Assembly: GCA_947365965.1 (NCBI GenBank)
Contig: CANAZG010000012.1
Coordinates: 1-50,059, forward strand
DNA length: 50,059 nucleotides
Source: an uncultured Clostridia bacterium
Lineage (GTDB): Bacteria > Bacillota > Clostridia > Oscillospirales > Oscillospiraceae
Reading direction: 5' to 3'
Positions 32,601 to 41,386 of this stretch are shown here, piece by piece. The notes under the pieces are model-generated. The model saw only the letters and a list, made by a program, of their open reading frames with translations. It had not been told where the DNA came from and did no database searches. A program made the position numbers and the translations under genes. Position 1 is the stretch's first letter. Each line of letters starts with the position of its first letter.

Positions 32601-32953
32601 GGGCCATGGAGCACAGCGCCCTGGAGGGCCCTCGGTTCCTGCCCCTGACCCTGGGGCGGGACGGGAGCGTGGCCAAGGGCGTGGCCTCGGCGGCGGAGCT
32701 GGGCAAGCTGGGCCGGTACGTGGAGGCGGTGCTGGAGCAGATCGCCCGGGAGCTGCGCCGGGGCAACATCGACGCGGACCCCTGCGGCCGCAGCGAGCAG
32801 GAGAGCGCCTGCTCCTACTGCGAGTTCGCCTCCGCCTGCCACTTTATGGACGGGGACGGGGAGGACCGCATGGAGCTGATCCGCCCTGTGAAGCCGGAGG
32901 AGTTCTGGGCCCATGTGGACAGGGCCATTGAGGAGAAGGAGGGAGCGCAGTGA
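29630..32953 (+). CDS. addB: ATP-dependent helicase-nuclease subunit B (AddB)
   Basis: A 1107-residue AddB/RexB. With AddA it forms the Firmicutes counterpart of RecBCD, which resects double-strand breaks to a Chi-like signal. The N-terminal nucleotide-binding loop is GRANTGKTARV (8-18), followed by an inactivated helicase-like core. The C-terminal RecB-like nuclease domain has GKVDRVDGW and VVDYKSGKKAF (Asp, Asp, Lys of the PD-(D/E)xK site). The four-cysteine iron-sulfur cluster is visible: one Cys in KVNSCHFAYF and three in SACSYCEFASACHF. ATG at 29630 follows GAGGGT, a modest ribosome site, immediately after the hairpin repeat. Its TGA overlaps the addA GTG. Confidence 0.95.
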   Translation: MLRIWMGRANTGKTARVLQAIREGGEEPGALLLCPEHASHRAEMELCRALGPGAARYAQVLSLRLLAGRVLERTEGLTDGTLDAGGKLLLMHLSLQEVLPQLTVYARPSRKAPFLRELVAVCEELIASRVQPEDLGEVCPLLEGMSGEKVRDLALIYTAYLSRLCREGEDRRDLMEKLVERLEASKCSAGKDVYLDGFTYFTGQEMKLIEILLRTARSVTVTLLGDESGLEIFEQSVRARDKLVRLAEDCGAACAVEVLPPREPETALEHLTACFFGPFRQYEGDCEGVELCRAGSMFTETEYVAARILELVRSGTCRFRDIGVAARNLDEYEATIENVFERYGVPVYLSRRSDVLEKPVLSLLAGALDAVTGGYEYEDMFRWLKTGLAGLTDGECDVLENYVVAWDIHGSMWIRDSDWTGNPAGWRESFTPRQTEELMQINALRRRVGGPLGRLAAGLRERKGARGKLEALWAFLEELELARQLEERTRRLEELGQLQRAREYSQLWELLCAVMDQFAAILEDAELDAEEFARLLKLVLTQYDVGTIPVSLDQVQASQITRNDRQRVKHLFLMGCNDHVLPAVQTGTGLLSREDRERLRETGIELAPAGMDLFHMELQYLYAALAQPTQGLHVSWPASDLSGSPLRPSFVAGRIRTLLPGVGEISDNREGRLTAPVPALELAGGERGGALWQYFAGEERWQGALAAMDRAAQMRRGRLSPAAVETLYGRSYRMSASRIDKVNSCHFAYFMQYGLRARERRPAGFDASQVGTFLHYVLEHVTREAMDRGGFSQLEERELRALVDRVVERYMAAALPGFDAREERFKYLFRRLRRTVGVIVENVAEELAASDFVPVAFELGFGDDGALPAITVQAAGASLTVTGKVDRVDGWIKDGKLYLRVVDYKSGKKAFDLSDVRHGLNIQMLLYLFALEREGSALFGREIVPAGVLYLPARDVLVSQGRGVDGQALRAALDKELRRSGLVLDQPEVLRAMEHSALEGPRFLPLTLGRDGSVAKGVASAAELGKLGRYVEAVLEQIARELRRGNIDADPCGRSEQESACSYCEFASACHFMDGDGEDRMELIRPVKPEEFWAHVDRAIEEKEGAQ

Positions 32954-35900
32954 GCGTAAAGCTGACAGAGAGCCAGCAGTCGGTGGTAAATGACCGGGGC
33001 GGGCGGCTGCTGGTGTCCGCCGCCGCGGGCAGCGGGAAGACAAAGGTGCTGGTGGAGCGGCTCTTCTGCCGGGTGCTGGGGGAGGAGAGGGCGGATATGG
33101 ACGACTTCCTCATCATCACCTACACCCGGGCCGCGGCGGCGGAGCTGCGGGAGCGCATCGCCCAGGAGCTGAGCGGGCGCATGGCGGACCTGCCCAATGA
33201 CCGCCACCTCCAGCGCCAGCTGATGCTGGTCTATCAGGCGGACATCAAGACCATTGACGCCTTCTGCACCGCCCTGCTGCGGGAGAACATCCACCTGATG
33301 GACTTCGGCGGGGAGCGGGGGCTGACGGCGGACTTCCGGGTGCTGGACGATAACGAGGCCACGCTGCTGCGCCGCCGGGTGCTGCCCCGGGTGCTGGAGG
33401 GGTTCTACACGGACATGACCCCGGACCGGCTCCAGCTGGCGGACGCCTTTGGCTTTGGCCGGGATGACAGCCGGCTGGAGGAGCTGGTGCTGGAGCTGTA
33501 CAACAAGGTCCAGAGCCACGCCTACCCGGAGCGGTGGCTGGAGGAGCAGCGGGCGGCCTGGGCCAGCCTGCCCCCGGACGGCGGGGAGACGGTCTACGGC
33601 CGGGAGCTGCTCTCCTCCCTGACCCGGAAGGCGGCCCATTGGGCGGCCCTGCTCCGGGCGAGTCTGGGGGAGATGGCCGCCGACGGACGGCTGGAGAAGG
33701 CCTACGCCCCCGGCTTCGCCCAGGCCGCCGCCCAGCTGGAGGCGCTGGCCGCGGCCTCCGGGTGGGACGAGGCCAGGGACCGGGTGAGGCCCTTCCCCGG
33801 CCTCACCGCCGCCCGAAAGTGCGAGCTGCCGGAGCTGAAGACGCGGATGAAGGCCCTGTGGGACCGATGCAGGGGGGAGATGAACAGCGCCTGGGCCATT
33901 CTGGACGTGACGGGGGCGGAGGCGGGGGAGGACCTGCGCCTGTCCGCCCCGGCCATGGGGGCGCTGCTGACGCTGTGCGGGGACTTCTCCCAGGCCTACC
34001 GGCGGGAGAAGCTGCGGCGGAACGTGGCCGACTTCTCGGACCAGGAGCACTGCGCGGTGCGCCTGCTGCTGGGGGAGGACGGCCAGCCCACGGAGCTGGC
34101 GGAGCTGGTGGGCAGCCGCTACCGGGAGGTGATGGTGGACGAGTACCAGGACACCAACGAGGTACAGAACTGCATCTTCTCCGCCGTGTCCCACGGGGGC
34201 AGGACCCTCTTTACCGTGGGGGACGTGAAGCAGTCCATCTACCGCTTCCGCCTGGCGGACCCCTCCATCTTTCTGGAGAAGTACCGCCAGTTCCCCGATG
34301 CGGCGGAGGCGGAGGAGGGGCAGCCCCGGAGGATCCTCCTCAGCCAGAATTTCCGGTCCCGGCGGGAGGTGCTGGAGGCGGTGAATGTAGTCTTCCGGGC
34401 CATCATGAGCCGGGAGATGGGGGACATGGACTACGGGGAGCAGGAGGCGCTCCACTTCGGCGCGGACTACCTGCCGGCGCGGACGGACTGTCCGGCGGAG
34501 TTCCATCTGCTGGATCTGCCCATTCAGCGGGGGACGGAGGGTCCGCCTCTCTCCCGGCCCATGGCCGAGGCCCGGTTCGCGGCGGAGCGGATCGCCGCCC
34601 TGCTGGAGGAGGGGTACCCGGTGACGGACGAGGAGACCAACGCCCTGCGCCCCTGCCGGTGCGAGGACATCGTGGTGCTCATGCGCTCCCCGGGGCCCCG
34701 GCTGCGGCTGTACACCCGGGCTCTGGCGGAGCGGAACATCCCCTGCGCAGTCCAGGAGGACGAGGACTTCTTCTCCTCCATGGAGGTGGCGGTGGTGTTC
34801 GCCCTGCTGCAAATTCTGGACAATCCCCGCCAGGACGTGCCCCTCATCGCCGTGCTCCGCTCCCCCCTGGCGGGGTTCACGCCGGACCGGCTGGCCCATA
34901 TCCGCGGCGCGCACACGGAGGGGGACTTCTACGAGGCTCTGGCGGCCTGCGAGGACCGGGACTGCCGGGACTTCCTCCGGCAGCTGGAGGAGCTGCGGAG
35001 CCTGGCCAAGGATATGAGTATGCACCGGCTCCTGTGGCGGGTCTACAACCAGCTGAACGTGCTGGGGGTGTTCGGGGCCATGGCCGGCGGGGAGGGCCGG
35101 CGGGAGAACCTGATTGCCCTCTATGAGCACGCCCGGGCCTTCGAGGGGGCGGGGTACAAGGGCCTGTTCGCCTTTGTGAGCCACCTGCGGTTTCTGCTGG
35201 AGAACGGGGAGCAGCCCGCCGGGGCCTCCGGGAGTACGGCCGGCGGGGTGCAGATCATGAGCATTCACCGATCCAAGGGCCTGGAGTTCCCCATTGTCAT
35301 ATTGGCCGATCTCAACAAGAGCTTCAACACCGCAGATCTCCGGAGTCCGGTGCTGGTCCACCCCAAGCTGGGCCTTGGCCCCATGTTCATTGACCTGGAC
35401 CGGCGCATCCGCTACCCCACCATCGCCCGGGAGGCCCTGTCGGACCGGCTGAGCCGGGAGATGCGGGAGGAGGAGATGCGGGTGCTGTACGTGGGCATGA
35501 CCCGGGCAAAGGAGAAGCTCATCATGACCGCCACCGTGGCGGCGGCGGAGAGGACCCTGTCCGCCCTCACGGCCCTTACCTCCATGGTCCCCCGGGGGAC
35601 GGACCGGCTGCCGCCGGAGATGGCGGCGGGGGCCAAGTCCATGGCCGAGTGGATCCTGCTGCCCCTGCTGCGGCGGCCGGAGGCCGCGCCTCTGCGCGGG
35701 GCGGCGGGACTGGAGGAGGGGGACTGGGTCCCGGCGGAGGACACGCCCTGGGTGACGGCGATCCACGATGGCGTCCCCTACGCCTCGCCCCGGCCCCTGG
35801 AGGAGCCCCGGGAGGGGGCTGAGAGGGAGGAGGGGCCCGGCCTTCCGGTGGACCGGGAGGCGCTGGACTTTGTCTACCCCCATCTGGCGGCCTGCGCCGC

Positions 35901-36540
35901 CCCCACCAAGCTGACGGCCACCCAGCTCAAGGGCCGGGAGAAGGACAAGGAGATTGCCGAGGACACCGTGCAGCCCTATGCCCGCCGCGCCTTTGCCGCG
36001 CCCCGGTTCCTGTCCGGGCAGCAGCCCCTGGGCCCGGAGGCCCGGGGCACGGCCATGCACCTGGTCATGCAGCATCTGGACCTGGAGAAGGGGGACGTGG
36101 CGGCGACGGTGGCGGATCTGGTGGGCCGCCGGCTGATGACCCGGGAGCAGGCGGAGGCGGTGGACCGGGGGGCCATTGAGCGGTTCCTGGCGTCCCCCCT
36201 GGCCCAAAGGCTGAGGCAGGCGGACCACGTGGAGCGGGAGGCCCGGTTCAGCCTGCTGGTGCCGGCGGGGGAGTACTACCCGGATCTGGGGGAGGAGGAC
36301 GAGGTGTTGCTCCAGGGGGTGGTGGACCTGTACGCGGTGAAGGATGAGCAGATCACGGTGGTGGACTTCAAGACGGACCGGATCACCGAGAAGACCCTGC
36401 CGGAGAAGGCGGCCTACTACCGGCCCCAGCTGGAGGCCTACAGCCAGGCCCTGGAGAAGATCCTGGGGATGCCCGTGGCGGAGCGGATCCTCTACTTCTT
36501 CCACACCGGGCAGGCGGTGTCCAGCGCGGAAGAATCTTAA
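32950..36540 (+). CDS. addA: ATP-dependent helicase-nuclease subunit A (AddA)
   Basis: A 1196-residue UvrD-like SF1 helicase with C-terminal RecB nuclease. Helicase motif Ia region and Walker A SAAAGSGKTKVLVERL (24-39), motif II VMVDEYQDTNEVQ, motif III TVGDVKQSIYRFR, motif IV LSQNFRSR, motif V MSIHRSKGLEFPIV and motif VI VLYVGMTRAKEKL are all intact. The nuclease site is in LQGVVDLYAV and VVDFKTDRI near the C-terminus. The start is GTG, sharing G-T-G-A with the addB stop. A terminator follows directly. Length is close to the family norm. Confidence 0.96.
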   Translation: MSVKLTESQQSVVNDRGGRLLVSAAAGSGKTKVLVERLFCRVLGEERADMDDFLIITYTRAAAAELRERIAQELSGRMADLPNDRHLQRQLMLVYQADIKTIDAFCTALLRENIHLMDFGGERGLTADFRVLDDNEATLLRRRVLPRVLEGFYTDMTPDRLQLADAFGFGRDDSRLEELVLELYNKVQSHAYPERWLEEQRAAWASLPPDGGETVYGRELLSSLTRKAAHWAALLRASLGEMAADGRLEKAYAPGFAQAAAQLEALAAASGWDEARDRVRPFPGLTAARKCELPELKTRMKALWDRCRGEMNSAWAILDVTGAEAGEDLRLSAPAMGALLTLCGDFSQAYRREKLRRNVADFSDQEHCAVRLLLGEDGQPTELAELVGSRYREVMVDEYQDTNEVQNCIFSAVSHGGRTLFTVGDVKQSIYRFRLADPSIFLEKYRQFPDAAEAEEGQPRRILLSQNFRSRREVLEAVNVVFRAIMSREMGDMDYGEQEALHFGADYLPARTDCPAEFHLLDLPIQRGTEGPPLSRPMAEARFAAERIAALLEEGYPVTDEETNALRPCRCEDIVVLMRSPGPRLRLYTRALAERNIPCAVQEDEDFFSSMEVAVVFALLQILDNPRQDVPLIAVLRSPLAGFTPDRLAHIRGAHTEGDFYEALAACEDRDCRDFLRQLEELRSLAKDMSMHRLLWRVYNQLNVLGVFGAMAGGEGRRENLIALYEHARAFEGAGYKGLFAFVSHLRFLLENGEQPAGASGSTAGGVQIMSIHRSKGLEFPIVILADLNKSFNTADLRSPVLVHPKLGLGPMFIDLDRRIRYPTIAREALSDRLSREMREEEMRVLYVGMTRAKEKLIMTATVAAAERTLSALTALTSMVPRGTDRLPPEMAAGAKSMAEWILLPLLRRPEAAPLRGAAGLEEGDWVPAEDTPWVTAIHDGVPYASPRPLEEPREGAEREEGPGLPVDREALDFVYPHLAACAAPTKLTATQLKGREKDKEIAEDTVQPYARRAFAAPRFLSGQQPLGPEARGTAMHLVMQHLDLEKGDVAATVADLVGRRLMTREQAEAVDRGAIERFLASPLAQRLRQADHVEREARFSLLVPAGEYYPDLGEEDEVLLQGVVDLYAVKDEQITVVDFKTDRITEKTLPEKAAYYRPQLEAYSQALEKILGMPVAERILYFFHTGQAVSSAEES

Positions 36541-36552
36541 TTTTATCTTAAA

Positions 36553-36590
36553 CCTGCGGCCCGGACCTTGCGGACTGGGCCGCAGGCTTT
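36553..36590 (+). terminator. Terminator of addBA
   Basis: A perfect 10-bp stem (36553-36562 with 36577-36586), 14-base loop, then CTTTTA. The hairpin repeat copy 2 begins right at its T-tract. Confidence 0.85.
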
Positions 36591-36771
36591 TATAATCAAA
36601 CCGCTTGAAAAGAAGCTCCGCTTCTTTTCAAGCGCCCAGGCTGAACGCCTGGGCAGGCCGCTTTCGCGGCCTTGGTTTGGATTTCATCGTCAAATCCAGC
36701 GTGTTCCACACGCTGGCGGGCTTTGCACGCCTGAAAAACAGCATCGCTGTTTTTCGAGTTATTTGACGATA
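36591..36771 (+). repeat. Hairpin-array repeat, copy 2 (MITE-like)
   Basis: A 181-bp copy. Hairpins: perfect 15-bp stem 36602-36616/36620-36634; 7-bp 36635-36641/36647-36653; 7-bp 36655-36661/36666-36672; 7-bp 36678-36684/36692-36698; 8-bp 36697-36704/36708-36715; imperfect 36716-36732; perfect 10-bp 36733-36742/36746-36755. Terminal repeats enclose them. It fills the space between the addA terminator and the response regulator, whose ATG is 31 bp further on. Confidence 0.92.
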
Positions 36772-36775
36772 CAAT
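36770..36775 (+). promoter_or_regulatory. Candidate -10 made at the repeat boundary
   Basis: TACAAT spans the right end of repeat copy 2 and the flank, 27 bp before the response-regulator ATG. Because a terminator stands before the repeat, the promoter of this gene should lie in or at the end of the repeat. No consensus -35 is present. Confidence 0.4.
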
Positions 36776-36802
36776 GGGGGAAAACAGGCGGGAGGACGGA
36801 CA

Positions 36803-37501
36803 ATGGCGGACAAGATCCTGATCGTGGACGACGACGAGGAGATCCGGGAGGTACTGCGGGTGCTGCTCACCGGCGAGGGGTTCGACGTGGCGGAAGCCAG
36901 CGGCGGGGAGGAGGCCCTGGCCTATCTGGACAGCTGTCATGGCGCTGTGGAGCTGGTGATCCTGGACGTGATGATGGAGGGGCTGGGGGGCTATCAGGTG
37001 TGCCTGCGGCTGCGGGAGCGGTGGAACGTGCCGGTGCTGTTTCTCACGGCCAAGAGCCGGGAGTCGGATCTCACCATGGGCTACGCCAGCGGCGGGGACG
37101 ACTATCTGGCCAAGCCCTTCTCCTACCCGGAGCTGCTGGCACGGGTAAAGGGCCTTCTGCGCCGCTACCAGGTCTACAAGGGCAAGCCCGAGGCGGCCGC
37201 GGAGGAGGCGGAGTGGTGCGGCCTGCGGGTGAACCTCACCAGCAACATGGCCTGGCGCAGCGACATGGAGCTGGATCTGACGGAGACGGAGTACCGCATC
37301 CTCCGGCTGCTGGTGGAGCACCAGGGGAAGATCTTCTCCCTGCAAAATCTCTATGAGAGCGTCTGGCAGGAGCCCTACTTCGCCTCCTCCGGCAACACGG
37401 TCATGGTCCACATCCGCCGTTTGCGGGAGAAGGTGGAGCCGGACCCCCGCCACCCGGAGTATATCAAGACCGTATGGGGAAAGGGGTATCGCGTTGGATA
37501 G
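36803..37501 (+). CDS. OmpR/PhoB-family response regulator
   Basis: A 232-residue regulator. Receiver domain about 1-120 (DDD at 9-11, phospho-acceptor D55 in LVILDVMMEG, Thr in FLTAKS, Lys in YLAKPFS) and winged-helix domain about 135-230 (LDLTETEYRILRLLVEHQGK, VMVHIRRLREKV, VWGKGYRVG). This resembles VanR/SrrA-type regulators. GGGAGG precedes the ATG. The partner kinase gene overlaps its end. Target genes are not evident nearby; the FtsX-type ABC locus downstream is convergent and has its own two-component pair. Confidence 0.94.
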   Translation: MADKILIVDDDEEIREVLRVLLTGEGFDVAEASGGEEALAYLDSCHGAVELVILDVMMEGLGGYQVCLRLRERWNVPVLFLTAKSRESDLTMGYASGGDDYLAKPFSYPELLARVKGLLRRYQVYKGKPEAAAEEAEWCGLRVNLTSNMAWRSDMELDLTETEYRILRLLVEHQGKIFSLQNLYESVWQEPYFASSGNTVMVHIRRLREKVEPDPRHPEYIKTVWGKGYRVG

Positions 37502-38804
37502 GAGAATATCCCGGCTGGGATTGAAGCTGGTGGGGGCGTCCCTGCTGGCCCTGGCCCTGGCGCTGGCGGTCTACTGTCTGGTGTCCGGATACGGGGCGTC
37601 GTGGCTGCTTCGGAGCGAGTGGTTTACGGCCCTTCTGCGGGAGCGGCAGGAAACCTCGGTTCAGGCCTATCAGGCCTATATCATAGAGTCGGGGATGAGC
37701 GTCCGGCAGGTGCTGGAGGAGCCGGGCTGGGAGGAGGCCGATCCGTCTACCACTATCTACAGCGTGGTGGTGGGAGACTGGGATCCGGCAGTAGAGCAGG
37801 AGACGTTTAGCATCTCCACGAGCTTGATGAGCCTAGGCTCCAGCGTGTCCGTGAGTATGGAGCCCCTCCGGTGCGCGGACGGAGAGCTGTATCTGGCGGC
37901 GGTGCCCAACTGGGCGTGGCTGGAGGGGCTGGTCCGGATTGCGGCCCTGGTCCTGGCGGCGGCGGTCTTCTGCGCCGTGGTGGTGCCCTACATCCTCCAT
38001 CTGCTGCGGCGCATCGAGGCGCTGAGCCGGGAGACCGGGGCCCTGATGGCCGGGGATCTGTCCCACAGCATCCGGGCCCCGGGCCGGGACGAGCTGAGCC
38101 GGCTGGGGGCGGATATCGAGCGGCTGCGGCTGAGCGTGCTGGAGCGGCTGGAGGGGGAGCGGGAGGCGGTGGGGGCCACAGGGCGGCTCATCACCGGCCT
38201 GTCCCACGATCTGCGCACCCCCCTGACCAAGCTGATGGGCTACCTGGAGATCCTCCGCCGGTGCCAGAGCGGGGAGGAGCGGGAGAAGTATCTCCGTCTG
38301 GCCGCTGAGAAGGCGGAGCAGATCAAGGGCATGACGGACCAGCTCTTTGATCGGGCCCAGGTGCCGGACAGCCGGGAGGCCCTGGCCCGGGAGCCGGAGC
38401 TGGTGGACGGGGCGCAGCTGCTGGGACAGATCCTCTCGGAGGTGTGCGGGGACCTCCAGCGGGAGGGATTCCAGGCGCCGCAGCCGGTGTTCACAGAGCC
38501 CTTCCGGCTCTACCTGCGGCCGGAGGACGCTGTGCGGGTGTTTGACAACCTCTTCTCCAACCTGTGCAAGTACGGGGACCCGGCCAGCCCGGTGACCTTT
38601 TCTGTGGAGAGGGGGCCCGGGACGGTGATCGTGGCGGCGGAGAACCGGGTCCGGCCGGATCCGGACCGCCGGGACAGCCACGGCGTGGGCCTGCCCACCA
38701 TGGCGGAGCTGATGGAGCGGTGCGGCGGCCGGCTGGAGACGGAGCGGAGGGGGGAGACCTTCCGTACTGCGGCGGTCTTTGCGGTGAGCGGTGACATGAG
38801 GTGA
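37494..38804 (+). CDS. Membrane sensor histidine kinase
   Basis: A 436-residue kinase with two membrane helices (about 7-30 and 142-168) enclosing an extracytoplasmic sensor of about 110 residues, a HAMP region, the phospho-His in GLSHDLRTPLTKLMGYLEIL, and a HATPase domain (N-box VFDNLFSNLCKYG, G-box DSHGVGLPTMAELM). The most likely start is TTG at 37494, which overlaps the regulator stop by 8 bp and has AAAGGGG before it; no ATG or GTG stands before the first helix in a good position. It pairs with the regulator at 36803-37501. Signal unknown. Confidence 0.88.
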   Translation: MDRRISRLGLKLVGASLLALALALAVYCLVSGYGASWLLRSEWFTALLRERQETSVQAYQAYIIESGMSVRQVLEEPGWEEADPSTTIYSVVVGDWDPAVEQETFSISTSLMSLGSSVSVSMEPLRCADGELYLAAVPNWAWLEGLVRIAALVLAAAVFCAVVVPYILHLLRRIEALSRETGALMAGDLSHSIRAPGRDELSRLGADIERLRLSVLERLEGEREAVGATGRLITGLSHDLRTPLTKLMGYLEILRRCQSGEEREKYLRLAAEKAEQIKGMTDQLFDRAQVPDSREALAREPELVDGAQLLGQILSEVCGDLQREGFQAPQPVFTEPFRLYLRPEDAVRVFDNLFSNLCKYGDPASPVTFSVERGPGTVIVAAENRVRPDPDRRDSHGVGLPTMAELMERCGGRLETERRGETFRTAAVFAVSGDMR

Positions 38805-38832
38805 GCGGCTGCATCCCCCAGTAATGAATACA

Positions 38833-38867
38833 GGGCCTGCCCGGACGCAAACGCGCCGGGCAGGCCC
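38833..38867. terminator. Bidirectional terminator between convergent genes
   Basis: A perfect 12-bp stem (38833-38844 with 38856-38867), 11-base loop, followed by TCATTTATTT on the plus strand. It separates the histidine kinase from the convergent FtsX-type permease gene. Confidence 0.8.
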
Positions 38868-38884
38868 TCATTTATTTACTTCAT

Positions 38885-41386
38885 TTATTCCACGCGGTCA
38901 ATGGACGACACAATGGGCATCCGGCTGATCCGCCCCAGGGGAACGCAGGTGGCCAGCAGGCAGGCGGCCACGGCCAGGACCGACGCGCCGGCCATAGGGA
39001 GGAGGGGCGGGGCGGGCAGATGGAGCTCCTCCTTGACGGCGGCTTCCACGAGGATGGTACAGACGTAACCGGCCGCGCTGCCCAGGACCGCCGCCATCAG
39101 TCCGTAGTAGGCCCCTTCCCACAGAAACACCTTGAACAGGCTCTCCGCGCTCATGCCGATGGCCCGCTGCATACCGATCTCCGACACCCGGGTGTGTATG
39201 TTGGTGTAGACGGTGTTGACGATGTTGAGAAGGCCGATGAGGGACACAAACAGAATCAGTCCCCAGGCCAGCATCCGGATCTGGGCGAAGGTCTCCTCCA
39301 GCTGCTGGTCCGTGTCCTCGTAGGACAGACAGATGGTCCCCGGGACCCGCTCCGCCAGGGCCGCCGCCGTCCGGTCAAAGGTCTCCCGGTCCGCGCCCTT
39401 TGCCAGGGTGGGCAGCAGCTCCCTGTAGACGGTCTCTCCGGTGAGCCGGGCATACAGGTCCTCATTCACGATGATCTGTACGCCGTTGACAAAGCCGCTG
39501 TTGCCGACGCTGAGATAGCCACTGTCGTAGTCGTCTATGGTATGCAGCACGTCCAGGACCTCCCCGGCCGCGGTCACGGTCTCGCCCACGGAGATGACGG
39601 TGCGGGGAAACTCCTGCCCCTCGTAAACGATGGGCAGGGGATTGCGGATCATGCAGCCCTCTCCCGCCTTCAGACGCGCCAGAGTATCCTCGGGCAGGTC
39701 AGAAAAGACCGTATCCCAGTAGGCGCTGTTGAGCCCCACCACCTGGAGGGTCTCCGCCGGCTGGAGGGGGAACCCGATGGTGATACCCGTCAAAGAGCCG
39801 TCCGGCCCCTGCTCATAGAGGGAGAACTGCATGGCGAGCAGCTCCGCCACCTGGGGATCGTCCCCCATGGCCGCGTATTCCTCCGGGGAGAAGCCGGAGC
39901 GCTCATTGGTGATGGAGTAGTCCCCCAGGTGGTCCGCCGCCCCGCTCCTGGCCGCATCCAGCAGTCCCACCGCCCCCTGGAGGGTGATAAAGACGGTGAT
40001 GCTCATGACCAGGGACAGCACCGTGATGGCCGTGCGGCCCGGACTGCGCCGCAGGTTCAGCCGGGCGTAGAAGGCCTCGAAGCTGCGGATTCTCCCGGTG
40101 CGCCGGCTTCTGCGCCGGACCGCCGGGGGTCTGCCGGCCATGGCGGCCGTGGGCGGCACCCTGGAGGCGTACCGGGCGGCGGGGAGGGCGGCCAGAAGGG
40201 CGAAGAGGAGGGTGACAGCGGCGCTCACCAGCAGGTAGAGTCCCTTTCCGCCGCTGTTTGCCTCGATCAGGCGATTCAGCTCCCCGCTGTCCTGGACCAG
40301 AAAGACAGAGGGGGAGAGGAGGCCGGTGGCGGCGGTGAGGATGCCCCTGGCGGACAGGGCTCCCAGCAGCAGCCCCAGGGGAATGCCCGCCGCGCACAGC
40401 AGCAGCGCCTGGGCCGTGACCAGAAAATACACCTGGCCCCTGCCGCCGCCCATGGCCCGCAGCACGCCGTACTGGGTCATACGCCGGGACACGGCGATTT
40501 TCAGGATGTTGTAGATTACCAGCCCCGCCGCCAGCAGGACCAGGGCCCCCACCAGCACGCCCGCCGCCAGCAGGAAGGGGAAGCCGCTGCCGTCGGACGC
40601 GTCGGCGGTATCCCGGCGGCAGGGGATCCCCAGGGCCTCCAGATAGGTGAAGTTGTACGTGACATCCAGCTCATGGACCTCCAGGGCGGAGATCAGATCG
40701 TCCATCGTCGCCTGGAAGGACCGCTGATCCGCCATGCGCATATCCACGTTGTAGTAGAAGTACGCCTCCGGCAGCAGGGCCTCCGCCGTCCCCGGTCCCA
40801 CAATGCCGTTGACAACCCCGGCGCCGTAGTTGAGGTAGTTGCTCTCGGTGACGCCCACCAGGGTGAAGTCGGCGGTGAAGTCGTAGGACTGGACCATTAT
40901 CCCGTGGCGCAGGGCCTTGGACAGGGAGAGGGTGAGGGTCTCCCCCAGCTCCCCTCTGGCCCCCAGATAGCCCAGCACATCCTCCGGCAGGGCGATTTCC
41001 ATGGGGGCCTCCGGCAGACGGCCCTCCTTGAGGGTGGAGAGGGAGGGGTAAACCGCGCTCACGTCCTCCTGGAAGTCGCTGAGGCCCAGGATCAGGGTGT
41101 TGTCCAGCACCATGCTCCCCACCACCACATGGGTCCCCACAAAGGACAGCCTGGGGTCCTGCCTCAGCGCCTCCACCTGGGCCGCATTCATCTGAACAAA
41201 GCTGGCGTGGAGGTCCCCGCCGATGGCCACGGCCTGCTGCAGGCGCATGGCGGAGAGCACCCCGGCGGACTGGCCGATCACGGCCGTCATCATGGTGGAG
41301 AGGATCACCGCCAGCAGGATCAGCGCGGAGGTGACCGGCTGGGCCAGCAGCTCCTTTTTTGCCAGACTGCGATAGCTCCTCATCAT
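38885..41386 (-). CDS. FtsX-domain ABC transporter permease
   Basis: An 833-residue permease with an N-terminal helix, a large extracytoplasmic region (about 50-270), an FtsX domain (about 275-400, AAGLVIYNILKIAVSRRMTQ then YGVLRAMGG), a central cytoplasmic linker rich in Arg (about 415-445), a second helix plus extracytoplasmic region, and a C-terminal FtsX domain (NTVYTNIHTRVSEIGMQRAIG). The duplicated layout is the MacB/LolC-like fused permease form common in Firmicutes for peptide efflux or sensing. The ATG at 41386 shares ATGA with the ATPase stop. It forms one transporter with the ATPase at 41383-42054. Confidence 0.9.
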   Translation of the reverse strand: MMRSYRSLAKKELLAQPVTSALILLAVILSTMMTAVIGQSAGVLSAMRLQQAVAIGGDLHASFVQMNAAQVEALRQDPRLSFVGTHVVVGSMVLDNTLILGLSDFQEDVSAVYPSLSTLKEGRLPEAPMEIALPEDVLGYLGARGELGETLTLSLSKALRHGIMVQSYDFTADFTLVGVTESNYLNYGAGVVNGIVGPGTAEALLPEAYFYYNVDMRMADQRSFQATMDDLISALEVHELDVTYNFTYLEALGIPCRRDTADASDGSGFPFLLAAGVLVGALVLLAAGLVIYNILKIAVSRRMTQYGVLRAMGGGRGQVYFLVTAQALLLCAAGIPLGLLLGALSARGILTAATGLLSPSVFLVQDSGELNRLIEANSGGKGLYLLVSAAVTLLFALLAALPAARYASRVPPTAAMAGRPPAVRRRSRRTGRIRSFEAFYARLNLRRSPGRTAITVLSLVMSITVFITLQGAVGLLDAARSGAADHLGDYSITNERSGFSPEEYAAMGDDPQVAELLAMQFSLYEQGPDGSLTGITIGFPLQPAETLQVVGLNSAYWDTVFSDLPEDTLARLKAGEGCMIRNPLPIVYEGQEFPRTVISVGETVTAAGEVLDVLHTIDDYDSGYLSVGNSGFVNGVQIIVNEDLYARLTGETVYRELLPTLAKGADRETFDRTAAALAERVPGTICLSYEDTDQQLEETFAQIRMLAWGLILFVSLIGLLNIVNTVYTNIHTRVSEIGMQRAIGMSAESLFKVFLWEGAYYGLMAAVLGSAAGYVCTILVEAAVKEELHLPAPPLLPMAGASVLAVAACLLATCVPLGRISRMPIVSSIDRVE

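Noticed and set aside
32815-36504. A very long open frame (over 1200 codons) antisense to addA
   Set aside because: GC-rich third positions remove stop codons from opposite frames. The translation is low-complexity (His, Leu, Gly, Pro, Gln), has no ribosome site, and addA is unambiguous.
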